A program made the translations under genes and the position numbers. From Aphrocallistes beatrix (Eukaryota > Porifera > Hexactinellida > Sceptrulophora > Aphrocallistidae): a stretch of DNA of 64,000 bases. Position 1 is the first letter of the stretch, and the number at the start of each line of letters is the position of its first letter. The notes beneath the pieces were generated by a model. The model did no database searches. It was not told the origin of the DNA and saw only the letters and a program-made list of their open reading frames with translations. This document shows, piece after piece, positions 22,788 to 33,698 of this stretch. The stretch spans positions 186,001 to 250,000 of the forward strand of contig OY725493.1 in NCBI GenBank assembly GCA_963281255.1, written 5' to 3'.

Positions 22788-23349
22788 AATCTCCTGACTG
22801 TTTATATTGATTTATACTTTTCTTTCTTTTAAACTTATTCAGTCATCGCTGTTTTAATGTAAATTTCAGTTTGAATATAGTTGTATTGCTCATCTCCGTG
22901 ACAATTAAACATTCCATGGATACAGGACTCATCCACATTAGTGTATGTGTCCTGAACTGTCAGAGTGCCACCAGTACCCAGGGGTGGCGCCAGGAATTCC
23001 CCGCAAAGGGGATAAGTTCCCGACAGATTAGTAATTTTTTAGTAAATGATATTAGTAAAGAATAGTAAATTTTTAGTGATAATTCGCACTGCGTAGAATG
23101 ATGGAAAGATTCCATGTTAAGCACCAGAATAAGATCCAAGGAAGTGTGAATGGGTATCCATCGATCTTGTGTCAGGGAAATCTGTCTGCGGGAAAATATG
23201 GTCCGCGGGGTGTTTGTTAGGACAGCCTGCTCTTGAGTGTGTAACGGTATAATCTCGTCACATACTGTTCAATGAGTATAAGTACCCACCATTCAGGAGT
23301 TGTCTAGTTTTGAAGCACCTCCACAGTTGTAAATTGTTTGATTTACATA
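22788..23349. promoter_or_regulatory. Spacer with conserved upstream block of GTPase 5
   Basis: Contains a block repeated before genes 5 and 6 and after gene 7: 'gtagaat..tggaaagattccatg' onward, ending with ctgttcaatgagtataagta (23266-23285). The TATA-like gagtataagta is identical or nearly so before genes 5, 6, 7, 8 and 9. It is therefore a good candidate for the core promoter. Confidence 0.6.
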
Positions 23350-23497
23350 CATTCAACTCCGCTTGATCGGGATAAGTCTCCAGGAACGGAATTGTTCCAA
23401 TACATAGAAGCTAATACTAAATCGGATAATTGAGAATTCTGGTTAATCGAGACAAGATATCCGGGACCAAAGTGTCCCGATTAAGCGGAGTCACCTG
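23350..23497. mobile_element. Pogo-like MITE upstream of GTPase 5
   Basis: Ends cattcaactccgcttgatcg and gattaagcggagtcacctg, TA on both sides. The same insertion sits at the same place upstream of gene 6 (24857-25009) and partly gene 4, so it was copied with the genes. Confidence 0.8.
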
Positions 23498-23536
23498 TAT
23501 TATAATTAGTTTGAATTGTATCTTATATTAGTACAA

Positions 23537-24287
23537 ATGGAAACGCCATCCATTCAAGATGGTCAGAGGTTCGAAGTAGTTCTTATAGGCGACTATGGAG
23601 TGGGGAAAACCTCTTTGATTGGCAGAATCAACGGGAACAAAATTTTTGCCGAGGCAACTCTTCATGATTTAGTAAATGTGGAGTATCGCACATTAACCCA
23701 GAACCTAGTGGTGAGGTTCCATGACACTGGAGGGTTGGAGAGCGGTGTGGGGCATTATATTCCGACCAACCTTTTCAGGTAGCTCAACGAATTAATTTCC
23801 AGTTCTAATTTTTTTAAATGTAATAGTGACGTCATGTCTATCTAAGCGCGCTTCGCTTTTTACTAATTCATTGAATAAAATTATATAATTAGTAACATTT
23901 CCTATTCTTAGAAACAAGGACGGAGTTATCTTAACGTGGGACATCTCAGACAGAAATACATACAGACATCTAGGCCAATGGGAAGAGATGATTTCTTACA
24001 ATTCATCGCGTACGCCTGAGGTCATCGTCGTTGCGAACAAATCAGACAAGCCTTATAACCATGAAACGTATGAAATATGCGTTGAGAAATACAGGAAGAG
24101 AGGAATAACTTGTTTCAAGACGAGTGCGGAAAGTGGAGAAAATGTGAAAGAGGCTTTTGACAAACTAGTCTCTCTGATGGTAGAAACTAGACAGCTTAAG
24201 GACAGAGTTCTAGAGAATACGATGAGTGTAGGGGTAGATTTAGTGGCCGACTATCCCACTGAAAAGTCTACGAGATCATGTTGTTAA
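23537..24287 (+). CDS. Ras-like small GTPase 5 (-SCC)
   Basis: Exon 1 is 23537-23778 and exon 2 is 23912-24287 (phase 2, AG|A), giving 205 residues. P-loop GDYGVGKTS is intact, with Tyr at position 12. G3 DTGGLE has Leu at position 61. The stretch after switch I is shortened as in gene 4. Start METPSIQDG is shared with gene 6; the exon-2 tail VLENTMSVGVDLVADY and end RSCC are shared with gene 3. This mosaic relationship suggests unequal crossing-over or gene conversion. The short intron is 133 bp. Confidence 0.9.
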
Positions 24288-24856
24288 AACCTCCTGACTG
24301 TTTATATTGATTTATATTTTTCTTTCTTTTAAACTTATTCAGTCATCGCAGTTTTAATGTATATTTCAATTTGAATATATTACTTGTATTACTCATCCCG
24401 TGACGATTGAAACATTCCATGAAGACAGGGTTAATCCACATTAGTTTATATGTACCTATAACCGGCGCCAGGAATTCCCCGACAAGGGGATAAGCTCCCG
24501 AGAGATTAGTAATTTTTTAGTAAATGATATTAGTAAAGAATAGTAAATATTAGTGAATTATATTAGTAAAGAATAGTAAATTTTTTAGTGATAATACGCA
24601 CTGCGTAGAATAATGGAAAGATTCCATGTTAAGACCAGAATAAGATCCAAGTGTGAATGGGTATCCATCGATCGTGTGTCAGGGAAATCTGTCTGCGGGC
24701 AAATATGGTCCGCGGGGTGTATGTTAGGACAGCCTGCTCTTGAGTGTGTAACGGTATAATCTCGTCACAGACTGTTCAATGAGTATAAGTACTCACAATT
24801 CAGGAGTTGTCTAGTTTTGAAGCACCTCCACAGTTGTAAATTGTTTGATTTACATA
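24288..24856. promoter_or_regulatory. Spacer with conserved upstream block of GTPase 6
   Basis: Near-copy of the spacer before gene 5: short 'ttagtaaatgatattagtaa' repeats, then the block ending ttcaatgagtataagtactc near 24775-24795. Confidence 0.6.
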
Positions 24857-25009
24857 CATTCAACTCCGCTTGATCGGGACAAGTCTCCAGGAACGGAATT
24901 GTTCCAATACATAGAAGTTAATACTAAATTTCATCGGTTAATTGGGAACTCCGCTTAATCAGGACAAGATATCCGGGACCAAAGTGTCCCGATTAAGCGG
25001 AGTCACCTG
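24857..25009. mobile_element. Pogo-like MITE upstream of GTPase 6
   Basis: Same element and same site as 23350-23497, again with TA flanks. Confidence 0.8.
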
Positions 25010-25048
25010 TATTATAATTAGTTTGAATTGTATCTTATATTAGTACAA

Positions 25049-25798
25049 ATGGAAACGCCATCCATTCAAGATGGTCAGAGGTTCGAAGTAGTTCTTATAG
25101 GCGACTATGGAGTGGGGAAAACCTCTTTGATTGACAGAATCAGCGGGAACGATTTTTCAATAGAAATATCTACTGTTAATTTTATAAATGTGAAGTTTCC
25201 ATTCCGAGTGAGCGACACATTAACGAAGAATCTAGTGGTGAAGTTCCCTGACACTGGGGGTATGGAGAATTGGGGGAATCTTCCGACTAGCTTTTTCAGG
25301 TAGCTCTGATAAACTAATCTTCAATTCTACATTGTGACGTCACATCATACCTATCTAAGCGCTTCGCTTGTTCTAATCGGGTGATTACTATTTTTGAATA
25401 AAATTCTATAATTAGTAACACTTCCTTCTATTATTAGGAGAAAGGATGGGTTTATCCTAACGTGGGACATATCAAACGAAGATACGTACGGACATCTGGA
25501 CCAATGGGAAGAGACAATTCGTTCCCATACAGAAACAACGAATCTGCCTGCAGTCATTGTCGTTGCTAACAAATCAGACAAGCATTACAATCCTGAAGCT
25601 TATACAAGATGCGTTGAGAAGTATTCTAGGAGAGGAATAGACTGTTTCAAGACGAGTGCTAAGGATGGAGAAAATGTGAAAGAAGCGTTTGACAAGCTAG
25701 TCTCTCTGATGGTAGGAACTAGTCATCTTAGGCACAGAGTTCCAATGAAGAGGATAGATTTATATCCCATTGAAGAACCTAGGAGATCATGTTGTTGA
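25049..25798 (+). CDS. Ras-like small GTPase 6 (-SCC)
   Basis: Exon 1 is 25049-25299 and exon 2 is 25438-25798 (phase 2), giving 203 residues. The first 28 residues equal gene 5 (METPSIQDGQRFEVVLIG), while the rest matches gene 8 (DRISGN, EISTVNF, DTLTK, RKDGFILTW, EEPRRSCC). It is a clear mosaic of two paralogues. P-loop GDYGVGKTS, G3 DTGGME (Met at 61), G4 NKSD, G5 KTSA. The exon-2 start is RKDG rather than the NKDG of most sisters. Confidence 0.9.
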
Positions 25799-25951
25799 AA
25801 CCTCCTGACTGTTTATATTGATTTATATTTTGCTTTCTTTTAAGTTTATTCAGTCATTGCAGTTTTAATGTAAATTTCAATTTGAATATAGTTGTACTAC
25901 TCATCCCGTGACAAGTAAACATTCCATGGATACAAGACTCTTATATTAGTA

Positions 25952-26137
25952 CAGTAGAACTCGGTTAGTACGTATTTGGATAATACGTACTTCAGTTTAG
26001 TACGTACTCATTTCTCTGAACCAAAATCCATCTAAAATATAGATTTCTATGTAGTACAAACTCGCTTTTGTACTTACTTACGGATAGTACGTACTAATAA
26101 TTCTTTCCCGAAGGTACGTCTTATCTGAGTTCTACTG
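25952..26137. mobile_element. Pogo-like MITE downstream of GTPase 6
   Basis: Ends CAGTAGAACTCGGTTAGTAC and ...CTGAGTTCTACTG with TA flanks. The same insertion lies downstream of gene 8 (30363-30535) and, disrupted, downstream of gene 7 (from 28253), so it predates those duplications. Confidence 0.85.
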
Positions 26138-26717
26138 TAATTAATAAGTTGTATTAGTAAAGATTAGTATTTTTTAGTAAATTATATTAGTAAAGATTAG
26201 TAATTCTCCCCAACGGGGGTTGTAACCCCCTGGCGCCAGCCCCGCTAGTACCCGGATTGTTGAGCTAGAGTCACTGGGACCTCAGTTTTTTACATTTTAC
26301 ATTGGACACTGTTTGGTGCTGATTCTTGCTGACACATATTTCCTATTTATAACTATTAATAAGCATTAAGCTAGATCACATGACCAATAGAAAAGTATTA
26401 AGCTTGGAATCCGTAAAAACAGGACATTATTATTTCAAGTAAAAACGGGACATTGGTGGAAATCAGCTCAGTAGAAAAGCGGACTATTTACATGTGTGAT
26501 GGGCATTAAGCTAGATCATGAGGTGATTACAGTGTATAGATATTATGTAATATACCACTGGACACATTTCAGTAACACGAGACATTTAATAGTGTGCGAT
26601 ATGGTATCATCTTATCACAGACAGTTCAATGAGTATAAGTACCCACCATTCATTCATTGTGTCTAGCTTATGATCTATTAGGAATTTGAACGAATCTTTT
26701 AATTCTTTTTCTCTGAA
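26138..26717. promoter_or_regulatory. Spacer and promoter region of GTPase 7
   Basis: 'ttagtaaattatattagtaa' tandem repeats at 26140-26210, then a block shared with the upstream regions of genes 8 and 9: gtgtgcgatatg, cttatcacag, gttcaatgagtataagtacc (26623-26642) and a leader gaatcttttaattctttttc just before the ATG. The TATA-like motif is about 85 bp from the start codon. Confidence 0.65.
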
Positions 26718-27469
26718 ATGGCAACTTCATCCATTCATAATCAGAGGTTCGAAGTAGTTCTTCTAGGAGAATATACCATGGGAAAAACCTCTTTGATTCG
26801 GAGAATCAACGGGGACGATTTTTTAGACGAGCCAACTGTTCCTGATTTTATAAATGTGGAGTATCGGTTCAGAGTGAGCGACACATTAAACCAGAATTTG
26901 GTGGTGAGGTTCTCTGATACTGGAGGAATGGAGAATTGGGGGAATCTTCCAACCAACCTTTTCAGGTAGCTCTGACTAATTAATCTCAATTTAATTTGTT
27001 AAAAATGTGATAGTAACGTCATATCTATCTACCGCACTTCGCTTTTTACTAATTCATTGAAATTATATAATTAGTAACATTTCCTATTCTTAGGAACAAG
27101 GACGGGATTATCTTAACGTGGGACATCTCAGACACAAATACATACAGACATTTGGACCGATGGGAAGAGGTGATTTCTCACAATTATCATTCATCGCGTA
27201 TGCCTACGGTTATCGTCGTTGCGAACAAATCAGACAAGCCTCATAGCCCTGAAACGTATAAATGCTGCGTTGAGAAATACAAGAAGAAGGGAATAACTTG
27301 TTTCAAGACGAGTGCGAAAAGTGGAGAAAATGTGAAAGAGGCTTTTCATAAGTTAGTCTCTCTGATGGTAGAAACTAGACAGCATAAGGACAGAGTTCCA
27401 ATGGAGAGTATACGCTTAAATAAAGTGCCCGACCATCCCATTGAAGAACCTAGGAGATCATGTTGTTAA
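26718..27469 (+). CDS. Ras-like small GTPase 7 (-SCC)
   Basis: Exon 1 is 26718-26965 and exon 2 is 27094-27469 (phase 2), giving 207 residues. P-loop GEYTMGKTS (Val14 position is Met), G3 DTGGME, G4 NKSD, G5 KTSA, end RSCC. The region from the ATG back to the TATA-like box is compact, with no sign of a 5' intron. The intron is only 128 bp. Confidence 0.9.
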
Positions 27470-28252
27470 AATCTCCTGGCTGTTTATATTGATTTATATT
27501 TTGCTTTCTTTTAAACTTATTCAGTCATCGCTGTTTTAGTGTAAATTTCAGTTTGAATATAGTTGTATTACTCATCCCGTGACAATTAAACATTCCATGA
27601 AGACAAGGACTCATCCACATTAGTGTATGTGTCCTGAACTGTCAGTGCCACCAGTATAGGGGCGTAGCCAGTGGCACCGACAAGGGCTACGCTCCGTCTT
27701 AACTGGACCTGCAGGAACATTTTCTGGGCCTGCAGGATATTTAGTGGGCCTGCGGGCAGGCCCATTGGCTACGCCTATGCACCAGAACCCAGGGGTGGCG
27801 CCAGGAATTCCCCGACAAGGGGATAAGTTCCCGAGAGATTACTAATTTTAAAGTAAATTATATTAGTAAAGAATAGTAAATATTAGTGAATGATATTAGT
27901 AAAGAATAGTAAATATTAGTGATAATTCATTCGCACTACGTAGAATAATGGAAAGATTCCATGTTAAGCACCAGAATAATATCCAAGGAAGTGTGAATGG
28001 GTATCCATCGATCGCGTGTCAGGGAAATCTGTCTGCGGGCAAATATGTTCCGCGGGGTGTATGTTGTACAGCCTGCTCTTGAGTGTGTAACGGTATAATC
28101 TCGTCACGTACTGTTCAATGAGTATAAGTACCCATGATTCAGGAGTTGTCCTGTGACAATTAAACATTCCATGGATTGTATATATATATATATATATATA
28201 CAATCGACTCTCATTAATACGAACACGGATAAGAGACTCATTATATTAGTAT
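27470..28252. other. Spacer after GTPase 7 with an orphan promoter block
   Basis: A MITE-like inverted repeat, taggggcgtagccagtgg ... ccattggctacgccta, lies at 27657-27779. A copy of the gene 5/6 upstream block follows, including ttcaatgagtataagtaccc (28114-28133), but no GTPase exon follows within a kilobase: a leftover promoter. A (TA)n tract lies at 28178-28200. Confidence 0.6.
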
Positions 28253-28873
28253 AGTAGAACTCGGTTAGTACGTATTTGGATAATACGTACTTCAGTTTAG
28301 TACATACTCATTTCTCTGAACCAAAATCCATCTAAAATATAGATTTCTATGTAGTACAAACTCGGTTAGTAATGTTGCGTGATATCTTGAGATCCTAGTA
28401 TTAAGTAACCATGGATGATTTAGTACCGTGATATCTTGAGATCGTAATATTTTGAGATATCTAGCATTCTGAGATTTTGTTTGGCTCACTCAAATGGCCT
28501 TGTGGTTCAATAGGTTTCATTGTGGCACTAAATTGTGGCACATGACACAATTTGATGGCACGCGACACAATTTACTATGGTAAAACTCCATATGAACCAT
28601 GGATCAATTATATTTTAATAATTTATGGTCTATATGTGGTTTTACATAGTAAATTGTGTCGCGTGCCATCAAATTGTGTCATGTGCCACAATTTAGTGCC
28701 ACAATGAAACCTATTGAACCACAAGGCCATTTGAGTGAGCCAAACAAAATCTCAGAATACTAGATATCTCAAAATATTACGATCTCAAGATATCACGGTA
28801 CTAAATCATCCATGGTTACTTAATACTAGGATCTCAAGATATCACGCAACAGTACTAACTGACGGATAGTACG
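28253..28873. mobile_element. Pogo-like MITE split by a palindromic element (copy 2)
   Basis: A CAGTAGAACTCGG-type MITE (from about 28253) is interrupted by a GTTGCGTGATATC palindrome at 28374-28850. The palindrome is flanked by agtaat and agtact, matching the 6-bp target duplication seen at 19929-20426. This is a clear nested insertion, younger than the duplication of the genes. Confidence 0.8.
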
Positions 28874-29163
28874 TACTAATTAGAAGTCTCCCAATCCGTA
28901 AAACAGGACATTATTATTTCATGTAAAAACGGGAAATCAGCTCAGTAGAAAGTGAAAAAGCGGACTATTTGCATTTGTGATGAGCATTAAGCTAGGTCAT
29001 GAGGTTATCACAATGTATAGATATTACATAATATATAACAAGACATTTAATAGTGTGCGATATGGCACATCTTATCACATAGTGTTCAATGAGTATAAGT
29101 ATCCACCATTCACTGTGTCAGTTTACGGAATTTGAACGAATCTTTTAATTCTTTTTCTCTGAA
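28874..29163. promoter_or_regulatory. Promoter region of GTPase 8
   Basis: Carries the same sequence as before gene 7: gtgtgcgatatgg, cttatcacat, gttcaatgagtataagtatc (29083-29102) and the leader gaatcttttaattctttttc ending at the ATG. Confidence 0.65.
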
Positions 29164-30207
29164 ATGGCAACTTCATTCATTCAAGATGGTCAGAAGTTCG
29201 AAGTAGTTCTTATAGGCGACTATGGAGTGGGGAAAACCTCTTTGATTGACAGAATCAGCGGGAACAATTTTTCATTAGAAATATCTACAGTTAATTTTGT
29301 AAATGTAGAGTATCCATTCCGAGTGAGCGACACTTTAACGAAGAAACTAGTGGTGAAGTTCCCTGACACTGGGGGTATGGAGAATTGGGGGAATCTCCCG
29401 ACTAACTATTTCAGGTAGCTTTGACCATAGCCTACTATATATAAGGTCTCACAGTAACTTGCGGATTTGGGACTAGGGATGCGGTAGATGGTTGAACTAA
29501 TACATCAGCTGCCTTAAATCATTTACAAAGCACAATAGAGGATATGGATACTTTGACACCATATTTATATATGCTGGTAATACATTCCTAAGCTCTATCG
29601 TGCTTTGTTAATGATTTAAGGCAGCTCATGTATTAGTTCAATCATCTTCTACTGCATCCCTAGTCCCAAATCCGCAAGTTACTGTGAGGCCTTATATATA
29701 GTAGGCTATGCTTTGACAAACTAATCTTCAATTCTACATTGTGACGTCACATCATACCTTTCTAAGCGCTTTGCTTGTTCACTAATCGGATGATTGCTAT
29801 TTTTGAATAAAATTCTATAATTAGTAACACTTCCTTCTATTATTAGGAGAAAGGATGGGTTTATCCTAACGTGGGACATATCAAACGCAGATACGTACGG
29901 ACATCTGGACCAATGGGAAGAGACAATTCGTTCCCATACGGAAACAACGAATCTGCCTGCCGTTATTGTCGTTGCTAACAAATCAGACAAGCATTACAAT
30001 CCTGAAGTTTATACAAGATGCGTTGAGAAGTATTCTAAGAGAGGAATAGAGTGTTTCAAGACGAGTGCTAAGGATGGAGAAAATGTGAAAGAGGCGTTTG
30101 ACAAGCTAGTCTCTCTGATGGTAGGAACTAGTCATCTTAGGCACAGAGTTCCAGTGAAGAGGATAGATTTATATCCCATTGAAGAACCTAGGAGATCATG
30201 TTGTTGA
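29164..30207 (+). CDS. Ras-like small GTPase 8 (-SCC)
   Basis: Exon 1 is 29164-29414 and exon 2 is 29847-30207 (phase 2), giving 203 residues. Nearly the same protein as gene 6 after residue 28. P-loop GDYGVGKTS, G3 DTGGME (Met at position 61), G4 NKSD, G5 KTSA, end RSCC. The 432-bp intron differs from that of gene 6 by insertion of a 285-bp foldback element 4 nt after the donor. Confidence 0.9.
29426..29710. mobile_element. Foldback element in GTPase 8 intron, 7-bp target duplication
   Basis: Arms of roughly 120 bp (CATAGCCTACTATATATAAG ... and complement) are inverted copies. CTTTGAC is duplicated on both sides (29419-29425, 29711-29717). The orthologous intron of gene 6 lacks it and supplies the empty site. 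Confidence 0.88.
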
Positions 30208-30362
30208 AACCTCCTGACTGTTTATATTGATTTATATTTTGCTTTCTTTTAAGTTTATTCAGTCATTGCAGTTTTAATGTAAATTTCAATTTGAATATAG
30301 TTGTATTACTCATCCCGTGACAATTGAAACATTCCATGGATACAAGACTCATTATATTAGTA

Positions 30363-30535
30363 CAGTAGAACTCGGTTAGTACGTATTTGGATAATACGTA
30401 CTTCAGTTTAGTACATACTCATTTCTCTGAACCAAAATCCATCTAAAATATAGATTTCTATGTAGTACAAACTATGTAGTACAAACGTACTAATAATTCC
30501 TTCCCGAAGGGGTACGTCTTATCCGAGTTCTACTG
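30363..30535. mobile_element. Pogo-like MITE downstream of GTPase 8
   Basis: Ends CAGTAGAACTCGGTTAGTAC and CCGAGTTCTACTG, TA flanks; same family and position as 25952-26137. Confidence 0.85.
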
Positions 30536-31344
30536 TAATTAGTAAATTGTATTAGTAAAGATTAATAAAATTTTAGTAAATTATATTAGTAAAGATTAAT
30601 AAAATTTTAGTAAATTATATTAGTAAAGATTAGTAAATTTTAGTAAATTATATTAGTAAAGATTAGTAAATTTTCCCCGACGGGGGTTGTAGCCCCTGGC
30701 GCCAACCCTGCCAGTACCCGGATTAGATCTCTCCCCGGACTGTTGAGCTAGAGTCGCTGGGACCTCTGTCCTATGGTTCTATGGTCCTATGGTATTTCCA
30801 GGTGACAGATTGTGGTGGATGGTAACACTCCTCTGACACTTTGTGCCACCTGGATATTTCTATACATTTCTGTTGGATTCACACGTCTTTAAGGGCGACC
30901 CATGTCCTTAAACGGAACATTTTCATTGGATACTGTTTGGTGCTGATTCTTGCTGACACATATTTCCTATTTATAACTATTAATAAGCATTAAGCTAGAT
31001 CACATGGCCAATAGAAAAGTATTAAGCTTGGAATCCGTAAAACAGGACATTCTTATTTCATGTAAAAACGGGACATTGGTAGAAATCAGCTCTACTATTT
31101 GCATGTGTGATAAGCATTAAGCTAGGTCATGAGGTGATTACAGTGTATAGATATTATGTAATATATCTCTAGACACATTTCAGTAACAGGAGACATTTAA
31201 TAGTGTGCGATATAGTATCATATTATCACATAGTGTTCAATGAGTATAATTACCCACCATTCACTGTGTCTAGCTTATCTCTGTGGAATTTGAACGAATC
31301 TTTTAATTCTTTTTCTCTGAAATCTATTCTTAGAATATTTCTTA
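30536..31344. promoter_or_regulatory. Spacer and promoter region of GTPase 9
   Basis: Four to five tandem copies of 'attagtaaattatattagta' at 30536-30690. The gene 7/8 type promoter block lies at 31190-31325 with ttcaatgagtataattaccc (31235-31254; one base differs in the TATA-like box). Confidence 0.6.
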
Positions 31345-33072
31345 ATGGCCATTTCTCGTTCAAGTCTTGGCGACCAGACCATGCACCTAAATATAGCTCT
31401 GTTGGGGGAATTAAAAGTGGGGAAAACCGCTCTGATCAACAGACTCAATAAGTACGATTTCGTGGAGGAAGGAAGTGTCGGTGAGTTCGTGACTGTCGGG
31501 CGTAGATTCCGAGTGGACGGAGTGAGCATGACTGTTCAGGCTAAGATCCACGATACGTGTGGCATGGAGGGAGGAGGCAACATTATGCCTTCGAACTTCT
31601 TCAGGTGAGTTGGCTTAGTTGAGTGGTACTCTTCATAGGCGCCGAACCCGGGGGGGCTCGAGCAGTGGCGTAGCTAGGGGTGGGGGCGGCACTTGACCTT
31701 GTGTTTCATAAAATATATATTGGTAAACTCATAATTTTTCCAAGGTATTTTGAATTTGAACATGCTTTTTCCAGCTAATACGAGTATGAATAGTATTTTA
31801 AATTAACACACAAAACACACCACAAATTAAGTTAATACACTTGCCAAGTTGAGGTGGAAATATGTGTTGAGGGGCGGCATGAAATACATCCGCCCCGGCG
31901 ACATAGGTGTAAGCTACGCCTCTGGGCTCGAGCCCCCTTGGATTCGAAGATGGCCCATAGACGCAATATAAATTTTAGAGCTGAGCCCCCTAGAACTACA
32001 AATTTGCCCATAAATTTCGAAAGGTTCGGCGCCCCTGCTACTCTTAGGGTCTGAATAAATGGGATTGGAAAGTTTTGAAGATTTAATAAAGGAGGGGGGT
32101 TGAACACATAGGCGCCAAGTTTTGGAAAATAGAATAAAACCTGGGGGGCCAAGAGCGTTTTTTAAAAATCTTAGATGCTCAAATATCGATATACAGTTAT
32201 TGTTGTTACCTAAGGAAAGAAAATCTCGGACTATAGTGGAATAAAAATGTAATTGGGATATATATTTAGATTCAATTAACATTTTTGGGTTTAGTTATAA
32301 CCTTTAAGTTTGTGTGGATTCCTGCCATACCACAGCTTCCTCGACTGCTCCACTGCCCGGCACCACGGTCCCCCAGGTACCAAACCTTGGCGCCTATGGT
32401 CTACCGACAGAGATTTTTTATTTCTAATATGCATACCCGCCAACTTGAGCCATAATAAAACAACGATCAAATTAGGATTAGAATATGACGTTTGATATAA
32501 TTCAGTTGGAAATTGCTGATACAAAAATTAGCAAGAGGGTCTGTTTGGATAAAAATTTTCAATAAACTGGGGGGGGGGGGGGGGTTAATATGAGCGCCGT
32601 CGGGTCCTTTGAGTATAAATATAACTCAACTCTATAGCGCCATATGTATATAATGAATTCCTTTCATCCCCTTCTGTTACTTAGGAACAAGGACGGATTT
32701 ATCTTGACATGGGATGTGACGGATCCAGAGACCTACAGGAACCTTGTCAAGTGGGAGAAAGGCATACACAGCCACTATGGTGAAGACAACATGCCAGCGA
32801 TCATCGTCGTAGCAACCAAAAGTGATCTAATGAATGTGTCTCGACACACTGATGTATATGAAACGTGTTGTGAGAAATACCGTAAAAAGAAAATCCTTTG
32901 CTTTAAGACGAGTGCGTATGATGGATCAAACGTCGAAGAAGCGTTTGAGAAGTTGCTCTCTCTCATGGTTGCTCCTACGCAACGGAAACAGGAAGGAAAA
33001 ATGCGATCCTTTGGCGATATAGTTGATCTGACGGCTAGTGGTATACAACCACAGAAGAATTCCTGTTGCTGA
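31345..33072 (+). CDS. Ras-like small GTPase 9 (-SCC)
   Basis: Exon 1 is 31345-31604 and exon 2 is 32685-33072 (phase 2), giving 215 residues. P-loop GELKVGKTA, G3 DTCGME (Met at position 61), G4 TKSD (Thr instead of Asn, tolerated in other small GTPases), G5 KTSA, end NSCC. The body is well diverged from genes 2-8 (EEGSVGEFVTVGRRF, PTQRKQEGKM), yet the promoter block is shared with genes 7 and 8. The 1080-bp intron holds a hAT MITE at 31663-31924 and other repeats. Confidence 0.9.
31663..31924. mobile_element. hAT-type MITE, perfect 8-bp target duplication
   Basis: Ends CAGTGGCGTAGCTAGGGG and AGCTACGCCTCTG, flanked by identical ggctcgag. No coding capacity. It sits in the intron of GTPase 9. 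Confidence 0.9.
32290..32420. repeat. Dispersed repeat, inverted copy of 12378-12412
   Basis: taagtttgtgtgg...ctgccataccacagcttc recurs inverted at about 12378-12412. Part of an unclassified repeat in the GTPase 9 intron. Confidence 0.55.
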
Positions 33073-33698
33073 ATTTTTTCATGGATGTTTTTATTTTTGT
33101 TTGTTTGTTTGTTTATATTTGTTAAATTTTGTTTCAAATTTAAGGTTACACGAAATCCCTCTCAGTTTTATAATTTCATTTTATTTTTGAATTTATCATT
33201 TTCTCCATTTCATGTATTCATAATGTGTAATTGTATTTGAGAATATTCCGAACCCAATTGAGAACTTACATTCAGGAATGTGGAATGTACACATTCTGGG
33301 ATTTAAGAGGTGTTAAACTAATTGCTATACAGTTCGATTTTTGCAAATTTAATTTTAATTACTTTTGTCTTATTTTGAGTATTTTTAATGAGTTTTAACA
33401 AATTTTAAAGAACCAACTTGGAGAGTTCAGTTATGCTCAAGTATTTTGTAATATTTTAACTTCTTAAGTAATATATACATTCCCATTTATAGAGCCGTTG
33501 CTAGGGTCCAGCCTCATACGATCGAAATTTAAAACAATTCAGTTGTTGTTGTTGTTGTTTAAATTTGGTTACTATATCATATAACCCTAACTCTTGTATA
33601 GCAGAAAAACTTAAAATATATTTCAAAAATAAATAATGTTCCACGAAATCTAACCAAATTAGTTCGCCGTAATTAACCAATGAATTCCAGCTGTTGAG
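33073..33698. other. Spacer between GTPase genes 9 and 10
   Basis: AT-rich; (GTTT)n at 33097-33115 and (TTG)n at 33540-33560. No TATA-like block of the type seen upstream of genes 5-9. Confidence 0.5.
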
